From Allokutzneria multivorans (GTDB taxonomy: Bacteria; Actinomycetota; Actinomycetes; Mycobacteriales; Pseudonocardiaceae): 64,000 bases of DNA. The notes under the pieces were generated by a model, which saw only the letters and a program-made list of their open reading frames with translations, had not been told where the DNA came from and did not search any database. The stretch is from contig NZ_BAABAL010000007.1 in assembly GCF_039537405.1 (NCBI RefSeq), positions 62,001 through 126,000 on the forward strand, read 5' to 3'. The stretch's first letter is position 1. Every line of letters starts with the position of its first letter. This document shows positions 25,571 through 33,993 of this stretch, piece by piece. A program made the translations under genes and the position numbers.

Positions 25571-27244
25571 CTAGGTGGGCGGAGTGCGGGCGGTGTACTG
25601 CCGGAGCGCGTGGCCGGGGCTGACGTTCCCGTCGAGCAGGTCGGCGTCGACCAGGCGGACGTCACGCTCGGCGGCGGGACCGTAGCCACCGCCTCCGCCG
25701 GTGAGGCAGCGCACCACGTCGCCGGCGCGCAGGCGCAGGCCGTTGCACTTGAGCAACCGCCGTTCATCCTGCCGCCCGGGGTTGACGACCACCTCCGGAG
25801 CCACCGCGCCCGCACCGCCGAAGAGCCCCCACGCGGGAGTCACGGAGCGCTCGAACCACAGCGACAGCGAGCAGTCCTCCAGCGCGACGTACTCGCGGAC
25901 CACACCGTTGCCACCACGCCACCGCCCGGCCCCGCCGGAGTCCGTGCGGATTCCGTACTCCGTGACGCGCAAGGGAAAGCGCGTCTCGAAGACCTCGATC
26001 GGCATGTCCTTCAGCGAGCCGTTGACGTTGTTGATCAGCGCGGTCTCCCCGTCGCCGCCGTCCCACGCGCCCCACCCGCCGAGCGTGGCCTCCAGGCTCA
26101 CGTAGTCGCGGCCGGTGCGCGGATCGGCCCCGGCGTACTGCACGATCATCGAATCGCCGTGGCTGGCGGCAGCGACGCGCTCCGGCATCGCGGGCGCCAA
26201 CGCTCGCGCGACCAGGTCGATTAGCAGGCCCAAGTGGGAGAAGTACCACTGGCACGCGGCCGGAGCCTGCGCGCCGAACACCGAGCCCTCGCGCACCTCG
26301 ACGGTGAGCGGGCGGAACGAGCCGCCGTTGCCGGGGATGTCCGGGCTGACGAGCATCTTGTAGCCGACCCGGCACGCCGAGACCGCTTGCGCCACACCGC
26401 AGTTGACCGGCCCGACGGTCTGGTCGGCGGACTCGGTGACGTCGAAGACCACGTCCTCCCCGGAGACAGTGATCTTGAGCCGCACCGCGACCGGCGTCTC
26501 CAGGTCGATGCCGTCGTTGTCCAGGAAGCCTTCCGCGCGGTAGACGCCGTCCGGGATCTCGCGCACCACCGCGCACTCCAGGCGCTCGGTCTGGTCGAAG
26601 ATCTCCTCGGCCGCCGCGCGCAGCACCTCCGCGCCGAAGCGCTCGACGATCTCGGCGAGCCGCCGCTGACCGATCTCGATGGTCGCGGTCATCGCGTTGA
26701 GATCACCCATCGTCGGGTACGGGAAACGCACGTTGGTGCGCACCGTGTCCAGCACGCCGTACACCGGCTCGCCGCCGGAGATCAGCTTCTGCGGGCCGAG
26801 GCGCAAGCCCTCCTGGAAGATCGTCACCGAGTCCATCGAGCCGCCGGGGTCCTTGGAGCCGACGTCGATCCAGTGCGCCCTGGTCGCGGTGAAGCCGACG
26901 AGGCGCCCGCCGGTGAAGACCGGCCCGAACACCGTCACGTCGTTGAGGTGGGTGCCACCCAGGTAGGAGTCGTTGAGAATCCACACGTCCCCCGGCCGCC
27001 ACACGTCGGCGCCGAAGCGCTCCTCGGTGAAGCGCGTGCAGACCTCCAGGTTCCCCAGGAAGATCGGCAGCCCCGCCGACTGGCCGAGCACCCGGTGCTC
27101 GGCGTCGAGCAGGGCGACGACGCAGTCACCGCACTCGTAGATCACCGGCGTGTACGCGGAGCGGATGAGCATCGCGTTCATGTCCTCGGCCGCCGAGGTG
27201 AGCGCGTTGCGGATGATCTCGACTGTGACCGGGTCAATGCTCAT
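25571..27244 (-). CDS. hyuB: Hydantoinase B/oxoprolinase subunit
   Basis: A 557-residue protein of the hydantoinase B/oxoprolinase family. It has typical motifs: the N-terminal DPVTVEIIRNALTSAAEDM, then ACVV-like GDCVVALLD, GDVWILNDSYLGGTHLND (~97-114), and a C-terminal glycine-rich FERSVTPAWGLFGGAGA and GGGGGYGPA. It acts with the HyuA subunit in ATP-dependent opening of cyclic imides or lactams such as N-methylhydantoin or 5-oxoproline. It overlaps hyuA by four bases (27241-27244), so the subunits are translationally coupled. Length fits the family. Confidence 0.9.
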   Translation of the reverse strand: MSIDPVTVEIIRNALTSAAEDMNAMLIRSAYTPVIYECGDCVVALLDAEHRVLGQSAGLPIFLGNLEVCTRFTEERFGADVWRPGDVWILNDSYLGGTHLNDVTVFGPVFTGGRLVGFTATRAHWIDVGSKDPGGSMDSVTIFQEGLRLGPQKLISGGEPVYGVLDTVRTNVRFPYPTMGDLNAMTATIEIGQRRLAEIVERFGAEVLRAAAEEIFDQTERLECAVVREIPDGVYRAEGFLDNDGIDLETPVAVRLKITVSGEDVVFDVTESADQTVGPVNCGVAQAVSACRVGYKMLVSPDIPGNGGSFRPLTVEVREGSVFGAQAPAACQWYFSHLGLLIDLVARALAPAMPERVAAASHGDSMIVQYAGADPRTGRDYVSLEATLGGWGAWDGGDGETALINNVNGSLKDMPIEVFETRFPLRVTEYGIRTDSGGAGRWRGGNGVVREYVALEDCSLSLWFERSVTPAWGLFGGAGAVAPEVVVNPGRQDERRLLKCNGLRLRAGDVVRCLTGGGGGYGPAAERDVRLVDADLLDGNVSPGHALRQYTARTPPT

Positions 27245-29277
27245 CTTGTCTCCTCGATCACCAACGAGCCGAGTTCGTCCACGCGCACCCCGTACCCCGG
27301 CGGGACCACGGTCGTCGCAGTGGCTTCGAGCACCAGTGCTGGGCCTTGAAAGGCATGTCCAGCAAGCAGATCCGCGCGTTGAACGATCAGCGACTCGACC
27401 GCTTCACCGTCGAAGACCACGGCGCGGCGGGTGCGCGGGAACTCCCCCTCAGCAGTGGCCAGCCGCTCGGAGTCCGGCTTGCCCAGGTCGCCGTAAACGG
27501 TGGTGCGCAACGCCACGAACTCCACCGGAGCACCCGGGTTGGCGTGCCCGTGGCGTTGCTCGTGGAGCTTGCCGAAGCGCGTCGCGATCACGTCGAGGAA
27601 CTCCGGCCGCACGGGCTCGTCGGCGCTCGTCAACGGCACGGTGAGCGCGTATTCCTGTGCTGCGTAACGAAGATCGACCGCGTGCTCAACACGCCGAGCA
27701 GCCTCAGGAACGCCTTCGCTGTCCAGCGCGCTCAGCCCGCGCTCGGCGAGCCCGACCAGCCGGCTCGCCAGCTCGACGCCGTCCACGTCCGCGTCCAGGC
27801 GGTAGTACGGCTCGGTGAGGTCGCGGCGGATCTCGGTCTGGAGCATGCCCCACGCGGAGAACGCCCCGGGGAAGCGCGGCACCACGACCTCGCGGATGCC
27901 CAGTTCGCGCGCGAGGAACACCGCGTGCATCGGCCCCGCACCACCGAAAGCGACCAGTCCGAAGTCCCTCGGCTCGATGCCGCGCGCCACTGTGATGGTG
28001 CGGATCGCCTGCGCCATCTTCGCATTCGCCACCGCGCAGATCCCTTCCGCAGCAGCGATCGTGTCCATCCCGAGCGCGCCGCCGAACTCCGTGACGACCT
28101 CGTGCGCTGCCTCCGGGCGGAGCGTGACGCGCCCGCCCGCGAAGGACTCCGGCTCGATCCGGCCGAGCACCAGGTTCGCGTCGGTGACCGTGGCCTGCTC
28201 CCCACCGCCGCCGTAGCAGGCAGGACCGGGCCGCGCCCCCGCCGACCGCGGACCGACCCGCAGACCACCCGCCTCCACCCACGCCACCGACCCGCCACCG
28301 GCGCCGACGGTGTGGATGTTGACCGCGCTCATCAGCATCGGCAGCCCGTCCAGCCGCACCTCCGGCGCCACGTCGGGCTTGCCGTCCACGACCATCGAGA
28401 CGTCGAAGGACGTGCCGCCCATGTCCACGTAGATCAGGTTCGGCCGCGCCATCGCCCGCGCGAGCGCGACGCCGCCCATGGTCCCGCCGACCGGCCCCGA
28501 CAACAGCGTCTGCAACGGCCGCCGCCGCGCCGACTCCGCGGTGATCATGCCTCCGGAAGACTGCATCACGTGCAACGGCACGCTCGTCCCCCGTCGCGCC
28601 AACTCCTTGCCGAGCCTTGCCAAGTACGTGCGGACGGCCGGTCCGATGTAGGACTCCACCACTGCGGAGGAGGTCCGTTCGTACTCGCGCCACTCGTTGG
28701 CCGTCTCGTGCGAGAGCGACAGCGCGACGTCCTCGCCCAGCTCCTCGGCCAAGATCTCCCGCGTCCGCAGCTCGTGCGCCGGGTTGAGGTGGCTGAACAG
28801 GTAGGCCACCGCGATCCCGCCGAAGCCCTCGTCCCGGTAGCGCGTGGCGGCGGTGCGCACGGCGCGCTCGTCCAGCGGCTCCAGCTCGGCACCGGAAGCG
28901 TCCAGCCTGCCGCCGATCCCGGCGATGTCGCGGCGCGGCACCAGCGGCTCCGGCTTGCGGAAGTGCAGGTCGTACATCCTGGTCCGAGGCCCGCGCGCGA
29001 TCTGGTAGACGTCGCGCGCACCCGCCGAGGCCAGCAACAGCACGCGCACGCCGCGCCGCTGCAACAGGCTGTTGAGCCCCTGGGTCGTCCCGTGCACCAG
29101 GAACGAGATGTCGGCGGGCCGCTCGACCACCGAGGAGACCGCTTCCAGCACGCCCTCGGCGAGATCGGCGGGTGTCGTCGGGTACTTGCCGATCCGGTAC
29201 CGCTTGCCCGTTTCGTCGTAAACGACCACGTCGGTGAACGTGCCGCCGATGTCCATCGAGACCCGTGCTCCGCCCAT
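27241..29277 (-). CDS. hyuA: Hydantoinase A/oxoprolinase subunit
   Basis: A 678-residue hydantoinase A/oxoprolinase. The ATPase-type motifs are clear: MDIGGTFTDVVVYDE at the N-terminus, HGTTQGLNSLLQRRG (~75-90), YVDMGGTSFDVSMVV and the glycine-rich GAGGGSVAWVEAGG. Together with HyuB it would hydrolyse a cyclic amide such as hydantoin, N-methylhydantoin or 5-oxoproline using ATP. ATG at 29277 is chosen because the motif region begins directly after it; the frame is open for 41 more codons upstream without family-like sequence. It is the first gene of the minus-strand operon; a palindrome lies 111 bases upstream of its start. Confidence 0.9.
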   Translation of the reverse strand: MGGARVSMDIGGTFTDVVVYDETGKRYRIGKYPTTPADLAEGVLEAVSSVVERPADISFLVHGTTQGLNSLLQRRGVRVLLLASAGARDVYQIARGPRTRMYDLHFRKPEPLVPRRDIAGIGGRLDASGAELEPLDERAVRTAATRYRDEGFGGIAVAYLFSHLNPAHELRTREILAEELGEDVALSLSHETANEWREYERTSSAVVESYIGPAVRTYLARLGKELARRGTSVPLHVMQSSGGMITAESARRRPLQTLLSGPVGGTMGGVALARAMARPNLIYVDMGGTSFDVSMVVDGKPDVAPEVRLDGLPMLMSAVNIHTVGAGGGSVAWVEAGGLRVGPRSAGARPGPACYGGGGEQATVTDANLVLGRIEPESFAGGRVTLRPEAAHEVVTEFGGALGMDTIAAAEGICAVANAKMAQAIRTITVARGIEPRDFGLVAFGGAGPMHAVFLARELGIREVVVPRFPGAFSAWGMLQTEIRRDLTEPYYRLDADVDGVELASRLVGLAERGLSALDSEGVPEAARRVEHAVDLRYAAQEYALTVPLTSADEPVRPEFLDVIATRFGKLHEQRHGHANPGAPVEFVALRTTVYGDLGKPDSERLATAEGEFPRTRRAVVFDGEAVESLIVQRADLLAGHAFQGPALVLEATATTVVPPGYGVRVDELGSLVIEETR

Positions 29278-29387
29278 GGCGCGGAGGGTAGACAGCGGCC
29301 GAATGGATCTTCTGTGCACGAACGACAGCCAGGTGCGCCCGCGCAGTGCATCGCGCCTACCTGGGCGGCGAACCTCGAACATGACAC

Positions 29388-29406
29388 CTAGACATCCCAT
29401 GTCTAG
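29388..29406. promoter_or_regulatory. Palindrome in the hyuA upstream region
   Basis: CTAGACA-TCCCA-TGTCTAG, perfect 7-base arms, in the 272-base region between the divergent hyuA and phosphoribosyltransferase-like genes. It resembles operators of GntR- or PucR-controlled catabolic genes, but which factor binds is not known. Confidence 0.5.
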
Positions 29407-29549
29407 CGGCCCGCACAGTGCGGCCGACTCACGCTGTGCTCAACGCCCACTCCCGGAGTGGTGTCACTTCATAGAGTGATGACCTCATTGTCTGTAGCCG
29501 ACCGTGTGCCCTCGGTCGTACCTGGCAGGCCGGAAGGGAGAGCAGCACG

Positions 29550-30101
29550 ATGACCGCTCTTGACCGCGCGGAGGCCACCGACGTGGACTTCCAGGCCTGC
29601 CAGATCCTGTGCCTGGACCTGCCGCCGGAGATGCCCGCGGTCCGGGTCGTGCACGAGCTGGACGGTGTCGCGAGCCCGGTGCGGCCCGCGCGACTGCTGG
29701 AGGTCGGGCACGCGATGTGGTCGCAGTGGACCGCCGATCCCGAGCACGACAAGCCCGAGGTGCTGCTCGGCCTCGAAGGCGACGGGATCGTGCCCACGCT
29801 GGCGTTGTCGCTGGCCTCGGGGCTGCCGTACCACCTGGCGTGGCGGCTGAACCAGAGCCGGCTGCCCAGCCCGCGCGGCGCCGAGCTGTTCACCTACAAC
29901 CAGCTGGCGGGCACCCGCGTGCTGGTCGTCGACGCGGCGTTGTCGGACAGCCACATGATCGCCAGCCTGGTCGGCGTGCTGCGCGAGGAGGGCGCCACCG
30001 TTGTCGGTGTCGCGTGCCTGTCGGAGGACCCCGCCGGTGTCGGCCGCCGGGTCGTCGAGGCGGCCGGAGTGCCGATGACGGCGCTCGCCTACACCAGATG
30101 A
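29550..30101 (+). CDS. Phosphoribosyltransferase-like protein
   Basis: A 183-residue protein with the core of the type I phosphoribosyltransferase fold: LLGLEGDGIVPTLALSLASG followed by LPYHLAWRLN, and then GTRVLVVDAALSDSHMI, which occupies the place of the PRPP loop. The loop keeps the hydrophobic strand and an Asp but lacks the usual acidic pair and T-G-G/T pattern, so PRPP binding is uncertain and it may be a non-catalytic or altered-substrate member. The ATG at 29550 is preceded by GGAAGGGAGAG. It is divergent from the hyu operon. A purine-salvage link to that operon is only suggestive. Confidence 0.6.
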   Translation: MTALDRAEATDVDFQACQILCLDLPPEMPAVRVVHELDGVASPVRPARLLEVGHAMWSQWTADPEHDKPEVLLGLEGDGIVPTLALSLASGLPYHLAWRLNQSRLPSPRGAELFTYNQLAGTRVLVVDAALSDSHMIASLVGVLREEGATVVGVACLSEDPAGVGRRVVEAAGVPMTALAYTR

Positions 30102-30136
30102 CCCGATCGGGCGCAACGTTTTCCCTGTTCAGCGGC

Positions 30137-30164
30137 TTGACGTTGGCGCAGGCCGAACTACTGT
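30137..30164 (+). promoter_or_regulatory. Sigma-70-type promoter for the STAS gene
   Basis: TTGACG, a 16-base spacer and TACTGT, 73 bases before the STAS start codon. The hexamers match the vegetative consensus well for this GC content. Confidence 0.5.
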
Positions 30165-30236
30165 CCTAGGGCGTCGCCCCGACAGCCCCTCCCCCGTTCC
30201 GGCTGTCGCCGGCGGCTGCGAAGGGAGAGGGTCGCG

Positions 30237-30638
30237 GTGCTTCCCGTCGACAGCACTTTGCTCAGCCTGAACATGCACGTCCAGCGCGAGCTGCGCGGTT
30301 TCGCCGTTGTGGTCACCGTGTTCGGCGAGGTCGATCTCGCGAGCGGGCCGGTCCTCAACACCGAGGTCGCCACCGCTTCCGCGCTCGCCACCCCGCCCGC
30401 CCCGGTGGTGCTCGACCTGACCCGGGTGGAGTTCTTCTCCTCCGACGGCCTCACGCTGCTGGCCCACCACCACGAGGTCTGCGCCGGTCAGCGCACGCCG
30501 CTGCGCGTGGTCGCCACGACGCCGCCGGTGCTGCGCCCGATCAGCCTGACCGACCTGGACCGCACCCTCGACGTGTTCGGCAGCGTCGCCGAGGCGCTCA
30601 GCCTGCCGCCCACTCCCCGGGACGGTTCCAGGCGCTGA
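30237..30638 (+). CDS. STAS-domain anti-sigma factor antagonist
   Basis: A 133-residue STAS protein of the SpoIIAA/RsbV type. It has the first strand VVVTVFGEVDLASGPVL (~24-40) and the phospho-site loop VVLDLTRVEFFSSDGL (~57-72), in which Ser69 aligns with the phosphorylated serine of SpoIIAA although the following residue is Asp instead of Ser. Such proteins release a sigma factor by binding its anti-sigma kinase. No anti-sigma factor or sigma factor gene is adjacent, so its partner is elsewhere. The GTG start follows AGGGAGAGGG. The 3' end overlaps the convergent pseudouridine synthase gene by 41 bases. Confidence 0.85.
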   Translation: MLPVDSTLLSLNMHVQRELRGFAVVVTVFGEVDLASGPVLNTEVATASALATPPAPVVLDLTRVEFFSSDGLTLLAHHHEVCAGQRTPLRVVATTPPVLRPISLTDLDRTLDVFGSVAEALSLPPTPRDGSRR

Positions 30639-31533
30639 GTTCGAGGCGGCTCTCGAAGCGCCGGGGTTCTCCGGTCACCGGGTCGGTGAAGGCCAGCACC
30701 TTCGCCAGCAGTTGCAGTGGCCGCGTGAAGTCGTCCAACGGTTTCTCGGTCAGCACCGGGTAGAAGTCGTCGCCGAGGATCGGCACGCCCAGCCCGCTCA
30801 TGTGCAGGCGCAGCTGGTGCGTGCGCCCCGTCCTCGGCTGCAACCGGTAGCGCCCGACCTCGCCCCGGCGCTCCGCGAGCTCGACGAGCGTTTCACTGTT
30901 CGGCGCCACGTCGGGAACTTCGGTCGCCGTGATCACGCCGCGCTCCTTGACGATGTGACTGCGCACCACGCACGGCAGCTCCAGGCCGGGATCGTGCCGC
31001 GCGATAGCCTCGTATTCCTTGTGCACCAACCGATCCCGGAACATCGTCTGGTACTTGCCGCGCAGTTCGGGTCGCACCACGAACATCACGAGCCCGGCGG
31101 TCACGCGGTCCAACCGGTGCGCGGGCACCAACTCCGGCAACCCGAGGTCGTGCCGCAGCTTCACCAGCGCCGTCTCCATCACGTGCTGCCCGCGCGGGAT
31201 CGTGGCGAGGAAGTGCGGTTTGTCCACCACGAGCAGATCGTCGTCCCGGTGCACGATCCCGATATCGAACGGCACTGGCACCTCCACCGGCAGGTCCCGG
31301 TGGAACCACACGTAGGAGTCTGGCCGGTAGGGCGTGTCTCCCCGGATCGGCCCGTCGAGCCCCACGATGCGGTCTTCGCGCAGCATCATGTCAATCCGCT
31401 CCGGCGCCACCCTCGGCAACCGCTCCACGAGGTGGTCCCGCACCGTCGCCCACTCCCCTTCGGCGGGCAACCGCAGGCGCGCGGGATCGAGCCCGTTGCG
31501 TTGCGGCAACGGAGGTGTGGGCCGACGTCTCAC
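30598..31533 (-). CDS. RluA family RNA pseudouridine synthase
   Basis: A 311-residue pseudouridine synthase of the RluA family. The catalytic motif HRLDRVTAGL (Asp ~ residue 142) and the strands DDLLVVDKP and RTGRTHQLRLHMSGLG are diagnostic. Targets in the family are uridines of 23S rRNA or tRNA; the exact site cannot be told from sequence. An N-terminal extension of about 60 residues (RIDMMLREDRIVGLDG) resembles the S4-like start of some members. It is convergent with the STAS gene and lies 18 bases upstream of the second HNH gene's stop. Confidence 0.9.
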   Translation of the reverse strand: MRRRPTPPLPQRNGLDPARLRLPAEGEWATVRDHLVERLPRVAPERIDMMLREDRIVGLDGPIRGDTPYRPDSYVWFHRDLPVEVPVPFDIGIVHRDDDLLVVDKPHFLATIPRGQHVMETALVKLRHDLGLPELVPAHRLDRVTAGLVMFVVRPELRGKYQTMFRDRLVHKEYEAIARHDPGLELPCVVRSHIVKERGVITATEVPDVAPNSETLVELAERRGEVGRYRLQPRTGRTHQLRLHMSGLGVPILGDDFYPVLTEKPLDDFTRPLQLLAKVLAFTDPVTGEPRRFESRLELSAWNRPGEWAAG

Positions 31534-31551
31534 CGCGTCACCCTAGCCCGC

Positions 31552-32664
31552 TCAGAACGGCGCCGGTTCCGCGATCGGCACCGGGTGCACGTCCTCGGTC
31601 TTCCCGTTCGGCGTCGTCCAGGTATGCGTCCCGTCGGGTCGGTTGGCGCACTTCCAGTTCGAATGCGTCTTCATCCGATGATGCCTACGGCACTTCGGCC
31701 GCAGGTTCTTGAGTGTCGTGTTCGTCCCGTCGAACGGACAGCAATGATCCAGGTCACAGCGATGAGCAGGCTGGTTGCACCCGATCGCCATACACGTCGG
31801 ATACCTGGCGGCGATCAACTCCCGCTGTTTCGGGGACGGCCGGTAGACGTGGCTGATCTCTTCAGCCATGCCGGTCATGGGGTCAGTCAAGATCCGCTTC
31901 CAGATCCCACCCGCTGCGATATCCCGGCCGATCCGGGCAGGAATCGGCCCGTAACCACCAAGGATCGCCGGATCGTTGGTCATCCCGAACGCCGAGGTGA
32001 TCGGCATGGTCAGGTACACCATCGTCTGACCCTGCGGCGCCGGAGTGTCATGGCCCAACAACAAGTCCCGGGCGACATCGGAGCGCTTCTGATCCAGAGT
32101 CCGGTCATCCTTCGGCAGGGAACGGGCGATGCGGTTCACGTGGTCATACACCATCGCCGCATCATGGGCGGTCATCATCAACCGGAGCAGAGCCATACCG
32201 TCGTCCAGGTTGATCTTCTCGACCATGCGGGCCTTGCGCTTCTCCGTGAACCGACGCTCAGCGGCCTTCGGATCGAGTCGGTGGATGAACCGGACCGCGT
32301 ACTGACGGGTGGTCGAGTAGGAGTTCTTCTCCGCATGCGCTAGCAGGGCTTCTTCGGCGATCGCCGCATGCGCGACCGAGAGAACCCGCAACAGATCGAT
32401 GATCATGAGCGCTTTGCCCTCATCGACCCGGCCTTCGACCATCGCCTTCAACACTCCCGGGCGGGAGGTGAGGTCCGTGGCACGGTCGATCAACCAACCC
32501 GCTTTCACCCGTGATACGCGCAGTTCACGCATCAACAGCTCTTCAGAGAATTCCCGATCACGAGGCTCAAGATCGGATACATAGTTGAGCAGGGTCACCG
32601 AAAACTCAGCCACGGCTTTACCGATGCCCGCGAAGGCCGTTTTGAGGACGGCGTCAGGGTCCAT
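31552..32664 (-). CDS. DUF222/HNH endonuclease, divergent copy 2
   Basis: A 370-residue protein with the DUF222 helical region (about 20-300) and a C-terminal HNH domain: CMAIGCNQPAHRCDLDHCCP, then GTNTTLKNLRPKCRRHH. It belongs to the same broad 13E12 family as copies 1 and 3 but the protein is only distantly similar to them, and its HNH motif differs (CDLDH in place of EAHHVVHW). The ATG at 32664 follows AGGAG closely. The upstream module (hairpin element, then G-rich array) is the same type as in the other two cassettes. No biological role is established for the family. Confidence 0.9.
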   Translation of the reverse strand: MDPDAVLKTAFAGIGKAVAEFSVTLLNYVSDLEPRDREFSEELLMRELRVSRVKAGWLIDRATDLTSRPGVLKAMVEGRVDEGKALMIIDLLRVLSVAHAAIAEEALLAHAEKNSYSTTRQYAVRFIHRLDPKAAERRFTEKRKARMVEKINLDDGMALLRLMMTAHDAAMVYDHVNRIARSLPKDDRTLDQKRSDVARDLLLGHDTPAPQGQTMVYLTMPITSAFGMTNDPAILGGYGPIPARIGRDIAAGGIWKRILTDPMTGMAEEISHVYRPSPKQRELIAARYPTCMAIGCNQPAHRCDLDHCCPFDGTNTTLKNLRPKCRRHHRMKTHSNWKCANRPDGTHTWTTPNGKTEDVHPVPIAEPAPF

Positions 32665-32778
32665 ACTCCTATTCTACGTGAATAAAATAGTGGATCATGG
32701 CCCTAAAGGATGAATTGCCAGGCGCCGACAACGCCGAAAACGCAACCCCAGACTAAAGCGAGCCGCACACGAAACCGG

Positions 32779-32890
32779 GTCGGCTTTACCTGGGGTGCGC
32801 GTGCCATACGCTTGTCCGCGAGGGCCGGGATCCATCCCGTGCCCGCCCGGCCTACCACGGCACGCGCAAGGGGCCCCAGGTCAAGCCGAC
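32779..32890 (-). other. Conserved long imperfect inverted repeat upstream of HNH gene (element 2)
   Basis: Read on the minus strand, it has the same outer arms (GTCGGCTTGACCTGGGG / CCCCAGGTAAAGCCGAC) and middle arms as element 1. The tip differs but still pairs: GGCCGGG/CCCGGCC and GGGAT-GG-ATCCC instead of GGGCCGG/CCGGCCC and GGTGA/TCACC. This compensating change points to selection on structure. It lies 114 bases before the ATG of the second HNH gene. Confidence 0.8.
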
Positions 32891-32895
32891 CCCCA

Positions 32896-33027
32896 CGCTG
32901 GAACCGACGCGGGCTGGAAGCCCAGCCGCCCCCCACCAAGAAGCCCAGCCAGTGCAAGCTGGAAGCCCAGCCGTCCCCGCCCCGGAAATCCAGCCGTACC
33001 CCCGCCGGAACCCCAGCCGTACCCCAC
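32896..33027 (-). repeat. Short array of ~23-bp G-rich repeats (array 2)
   Basis: About five degenerate units with the plus-strand core GGAAGCCCAGCCG, the reverse complement of the core in array 1. It runs up to the 3' end of the GAMT-like methyltransferase gene. It is the shortest of the three arrays. Confidence 0.75.
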
Positions 33028-33038
33028 CAAAACCCCAA

Positions 33039-33854
33039 CTACTTGTAAGCAGTGACAGCAGCCATCCGATCCGCCCACCAATAAGTGCAGTCCGCCGGAG
33101 GCTGCAACCCCGTGACCAACTCCACCTTGAACGACGAAAAGTGCTCCAACAGCGCCCGCTGATGCGCCCGGCTCAACGAATCGATCTCATTCGTGTAGTA
33201 CGAGAAGATCCCCCCAGGCTTCAGATGGGCAGCCGCGGCCGGGAAGAAGTTCGCGGCCAGCGTCACCACCTTCGGTCCCAGCGTCTTCACGAACTCGTCC
33301 TCGTTCGTCGGGTACGTGTCGTACAGGATTCCGTCGAACTGCCCCAGCCCACCGATGACGTCCTGCCACCCGCCGAACGCCAGCCGGATGTCCGCACCAG
33401 GTCGCTCAGCACGCCAGGCAGCGAACCGCTCAGCCACACCCTCGTTGATCTCGATGATCGTGTGCGACCGAACACCGCAGTCCTGCACATAGCCAGCCGA
33501 GATCCCCATTCCGAACCCGACCTCGAGAATGTCTCCGCCGCTTTCACAGGCGTTCACCGCGAGCTTGTGCATGAGCGGGTGTTCCCAGTCCTGCATCACC
33601 TGCTGGCCCTCGATGAGCAGCTGTGACGAATCGCTGTAGTCCGCCCCGCTCGATGACCAATCACTCCGGATCAGCGGCCGCGACGCACCGTCGACGAACT
33701 CCTGCTGAATGGCTTCCAAATGGTGAAGGTCCGACGCGAACTCCGCGACCGCCCGGCCGAGCAGCAGGTTGCGCTGACCATTTCCCTTCGCCCGCAGGAA
33801 ATCCGGGCGCTTCATGTCGACCTCAACGGTGAAGTCGGTGAACGTCCGACGCAT
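33039..33854 (-). CDS. GAMT/RMT2-like SAM-dependent methyltransferase
   Basis: A 271-residue class I methyltransferase. The SAM motif EVGFGMGIS (111-119), the following IIEINEGV, and DGILYDTYP (~174-182) after QDWEHPLMHKLA (~88-99) form the pattern seen in guanidinoacetate N-methyltransferase and the arginine methyltransferase RMT2. A guanidino- or arginine-type substrate is therefore the best inference. Unlike GAMT it carries an extra N-terminal ~75 residues. ATG at 33854 is preferred because GGGAG stands seven bases upstream; a GTG two codons earlier is possible. No amidinotransferase gene is nearby, so the substrate may come from elsewhere. Confidence 0.8.
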   Translation of the reverse strand: MRRTFTDFTVEVDMKRPDFLRAKGNGQRNLLLGRAVAEFASDLHHLEAIQQEFVDGASRPLIRSDWSSSGADYSDSSQLLIEGQQVMQDWEHPLMHKLAVNACESGGDILEVGFGMGISAGYVQDCGVRSHTIIEINEGVAERFAAWRAERPGADIRLAFGGWQDVIGGLGQFDGILYDTYPTNEDEFVKTLGPKVVTLAANFFPAAAAHLKPGGIFSYYTNEIDSLSRAHQRALLEHFSSFKVELVTGLQPPADCTYWWADRMAAVTAYK

Positions 33855-33993
33855 GTGCACGCTCCCAGCAATCGAGTTTGTCCTGCTCGAAAGCTAGGTC
33901 GCGGAACCGGACAAAAGCGAGAACCGTGCGGCACCGGACGCGAACCACACGGGTGCCCACTCGGTTCCCGAGCGCCGATTACCGCCCAGTGGG

